NCBI RefSeq assembly: GCF_003627055.1
Contig: NZ_CP032624.1
Location: 2,418,001-2,482,000 of the forward strand
Direction: 5' to 3'
DNA: 64,000 nt
Origin: Gryllotalpicola protaetiae
Lineage (GTDB): Bacteria; Actinomycetota; Actinomycetes; Actinomycetales; Microbacteriaceae
Each line of letters opens with the position of its first letter. Position 1 is the stretch's first letter. Below the pieces are notes generated by a model. The model saw nothing but the letters and a program-made list of their open reading frames with translations, did no database searches and was not told where the DNA came from. Of this stretch, positions 62,120 through 64,000 are shown in pieces. The position numbers were made by a program, and so were the translations under genes.

Positions 62120-64000
62120 CTAGTTGACCGCCTTCGCGATGACCTGCATGACCGCCGTGTCGGCGAGAGTGGTGGTGTCACCGACCTCGCGGCCCTCGGC
62201 CACGTCACGCAGCAGGCGGCGCATGATCTTCCCTGAGCGGGTCTTCGGCAGCTCGTTCACGACGAACACCTGCCGGGGCCGGGCAATGGGGCCGATCTGC
62301 TGCGCCACATGGTTCCTCAGCTCGAGGGCGACCTCGTCGGGCGAGGTGGCGTTCTCGCGCTGCGAGTCCTTGACGATCACGAACGCGACCACGGCCTGAC
62401 CGGTGGTGTCATCGGATGCCCCGACCACGGCCGCCTCCGCCGTGAGCGGGTGCGAGACGAGCGCCGACTCGATCTCGGCGGTCGAGAGCCGGTGACCGGA
62501 GACGTTCATGACGTCGTCGACGCGGCCGAGCAGCCAGATCTCTCCGTCCTTGTCCTTCCGGGCGCCATCGCCGGCGAAGTAGTAGCCGCGGTCCTTGAAC
62601 ATCTCCCAATAGGTGGCGATGAAGCGGTCGGGGTCGCCCCAGATGCCGCGCGCCATCGACGGCCACGGCTCCGTGATGACGAGTAAGCCGCCTTCGTCGG
62701 GGCCGACGGATTCCCCGGCATCCGTCACCACATCGACCGAGATGCCGGGAAGCGGGACCTGCGCGCTGCCCGGCTTCAGCGTGGTGATGCCGGGCAGGGC
62801 GCTGACCATGATCGCGCCGGTCTCGGTCTGCCACCACGTGTCGACGACGGGGGTCTTGTTGTCGCCGATGATCTCGCGGTACCAGACCCAGGCCTCAGGG
62901 TTGATCGGCTCGCCGACCGAGCCGAGCAGGCGCAGCGATGACAGGTCGCGCGACTGCGGGATCTGGCGGCCCTGCTTCATGAAGCCGCGGATCGCGGTGG
63001 GCGCCGCATAGAAGAGGGTCACCTTGTACTTCTCGATGATGTCCCACCAGCGGCCGGGCTCGGGCGTCTCGGGGGTGCCCTCGTAGATCACCTCGGTGGC
63101 GCCGTTGGCGAGCGGGCCGTAGACGACGTAGGAGTGGCCGGTGATCCATCCGATATCGGCCGTCGACCAGTAGACGTCGCTCTCGGGGTGCAGGTCGAAG
63201 ACGTTCTTGTGGGTGTAGGCAGCCTGGGTCAGGTATCCGCCCGTGGTGTGCAGGATGCCCTTCGGCTTACCCGTGGTGCCGGACGTGTACAGGATGAACA
63301 GGGGATGCTCGGCCGCGAACGGCTTCGCCATGTGCTCGTCGCTCACCTGGGCGATCTCGTCGTGCCACCACAGGTCGCGCCCCGGGGTCCAGTCGACGGG
63401 GTTCTCGCCGCGCTTGACGACGAGCACGTGCTCGACCGACTTCGCCGGCCCGTCGCCGTGGTCGATCGCGAGGGCCTCGTCGACCGCCGGCTTGAGCGGA
63501 GCGACCTTGCCCTTGCGCCAGCCGCCGTCGGCGGTGATGACGAGCTTCGCCTGGGCGTCGTCGATGCGGGCGCGCAGGCTCTCGGCCGAGAATCCGCCGA
63601 AGACGACGGAGTGCACGGCACCGATGCGGGCCACCGCAAGCATCGCGACGATCGCCTCGGGGATCATCGGCAGGTAGATCGCCACCCGGTCGCCCTCGCG
63701 CACGCCGAGGGCGGTCAGCAGGTTCGCCGCCTTCTTCACCTCGGCCGTGAGCTCGGCGTAGGTGACGGCACGGGAGTCGCCGGGCTCGCCCTCCCAGTAG
63801 AGCGCCACGCGGTCGCCGTTGCCGGCCAGCACGTGCCGGTCGAGGCAGTTGTAGGCCACGTTCAGCTCGCCGTCGTCGAACCACTTCGCGAAGGGCGGGT
63901 TCGTCCAGTCGAGTGTTCGAGTGAACGGCTTCGACCAGTGCAACAGGCTCTTCGACTGCTCGGCCCAGAAGGCGAGGCGATCTTCGCTCGCTGCCTCGTA
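62120..64000 (-). CDS. acs: Acetyl-CoA synthetase, 5' end beyond the window
   Basis: Activates acetate to acetyl-CoA through acetyl-AMP (cytosol), allowing acetate reuse. The frame is open to the last base of the window ([20 protein letters not shown]) and about 627 codons are present; the family is about 650 aa, so only a few tens of N-terminal residues are missing. Motifs: [36 protein letters not shown], and the C-terminal [13 protein letters not shown] with the acetylation-regulated Lys. It complements the Pta-AckA route at the other end of the window. Confidence 0.97.
   Translation of the reverse strand, partial: YEAASEDRLAFWAEQSKSLLHWSKPFTRTLDWTNPPFAKWFDDGELNVAYNCLDRHVLAGNGDRVALYWEGEPGDSRAVTYAELTAEVKKAANLLTALGVREGDRVAIYLPMIPEAIVAMLAVARIGAVHSVVFGGFSAESLRARIDDAQAKLVITADGGWRKGKVAPLKPAVDEALAIDHGDGPAKSVEHVLVVKRGENPVDWTPGRDLWWHDEIAQVSDEHMAKPFAAEHPLFILYTSGTTGKPKGILHTTGGYLTQAAYTHKNVFDLHPESDVYWSTADIGWITGHSYVVYGPLANGATEVIYEGTPETPEPGRWWDIIEKYKVTLFYAAPTAIRGFMKQGRQIPQSRDLSSLRLLGSVGEPINPEAWVWYREIIGDNKTPVVDTWWQTETGAIMVSALPGITTLKPGSAQVPLPGISVDVVTDAGESVGPDEGGLLVITEPWPSMARGIWGDPDRFIATYWEMFKDRGYYFAGDGARKDKDGEIWLLGRVDDVMNVSGHRLSTAEIESALVSHPLTAEAAVVGASDDTTGQAVVAFVIVKDSQRENATSPDEVALELRNHVAQQIGPIARPRQVFVVNELPKTRSGKIMRRLLRDVAEGREVGDTTTLADTAVMQVIAKAVN

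Overview
The window comes from a high-GC Gram-positive actinobacterium, most likely a member of the Microbacteriaceae (Micrococcales). The evidence is the GC-rich coding with frequent GTG/TTG starts, an F420-dependent glucose-6-phosphate dehydrogenase, an Rv2578c-type radical SAM protein, class A PBPs with PASTA repeats, LAXTG (class E sortase) surface proteins, and many genes that begin 6-7 nt after a TANNNT -10 box (leaderless mRNAs). No plasmid, phage, insertion-sequence or CRISPR feature is visible.

Layout. (1) 1-5.4 kb: phosphoketolase (5' truncated by the window), phosphotransacetylase and acetate kinase, a complete route from xylulose-5-P/fructose-6-P to acetate and ATP. Acetyl-CoA synthetase (truncated) lies at the far end, 62.1-64 kb. 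(2) 5.6-18.8 kb, housekeeping: dnaX-recR, an FAD oxidoreductase, lysC (with an internal beta-subunit start) and asd, mqo, a short-chain dehydrogenase, a radical SAM protein with SOS-like boxes, a PEBP protein, a secreted CHAP protein and thymidine kinase. (3) 19-24.3 kb: a 52-aa protein, a LuxR-type regulator, and a convergent four-gene operon encoding a SipW-type signal peptidase and three exported TasA-like proteins. (4) 24.9-30.8 kb: fgd, UDP-GlcNAc 2-epimerase with a processive GT2, a small protein, a degenerate SGNH protein and a CPBP membrane protease. (5) 31-42.4 kb: an exopolysaccharide locus with BY-kinase, low-molecular-weight tyrosine phosphatase, initiating sugar transferase, three GT4-like transferases, pyruvyltransferase, acyltransferase, Wzy-like polymerase and Wzx-like flippase. 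From 33 kb onward base composition falls and codon use changes, suggesting acquisition by transfer. (6) 43-48.6 kb: five small secreted LAXTG-anchored proteins around a DUF4012 membrane protein. (7) 48.6-64 kb: VanZ, a luciferase-like monooxygenase with a MarR regulator, a MacAB-like ABC exporter, tRNA-Pro(CGG), two class A PBPs flanking a metallophosphoesterase, DUF4177/RidA, a DUF559 protein and acs.

How it fits together. The accessory part of the window is largely a surface-building region. One module makes and regulates a pyruvylated/acylated polysaccharide, one attaches small Ig-like proteins to peptidoglycan by a sortase encoded elsewhere, and one exports TasA-like (possibly fibre-forming) proteins through a dedicated signal peptidase. 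Window-wide signals that no gene explains are a very frequent octamer CGGATGCC/GGCATCCG (about 40 by hand count, nearly absent from the polysaccharide island), a dispersed 35-45-bp hairpin repeat (three copies), and several long intergenic inverted repeats.
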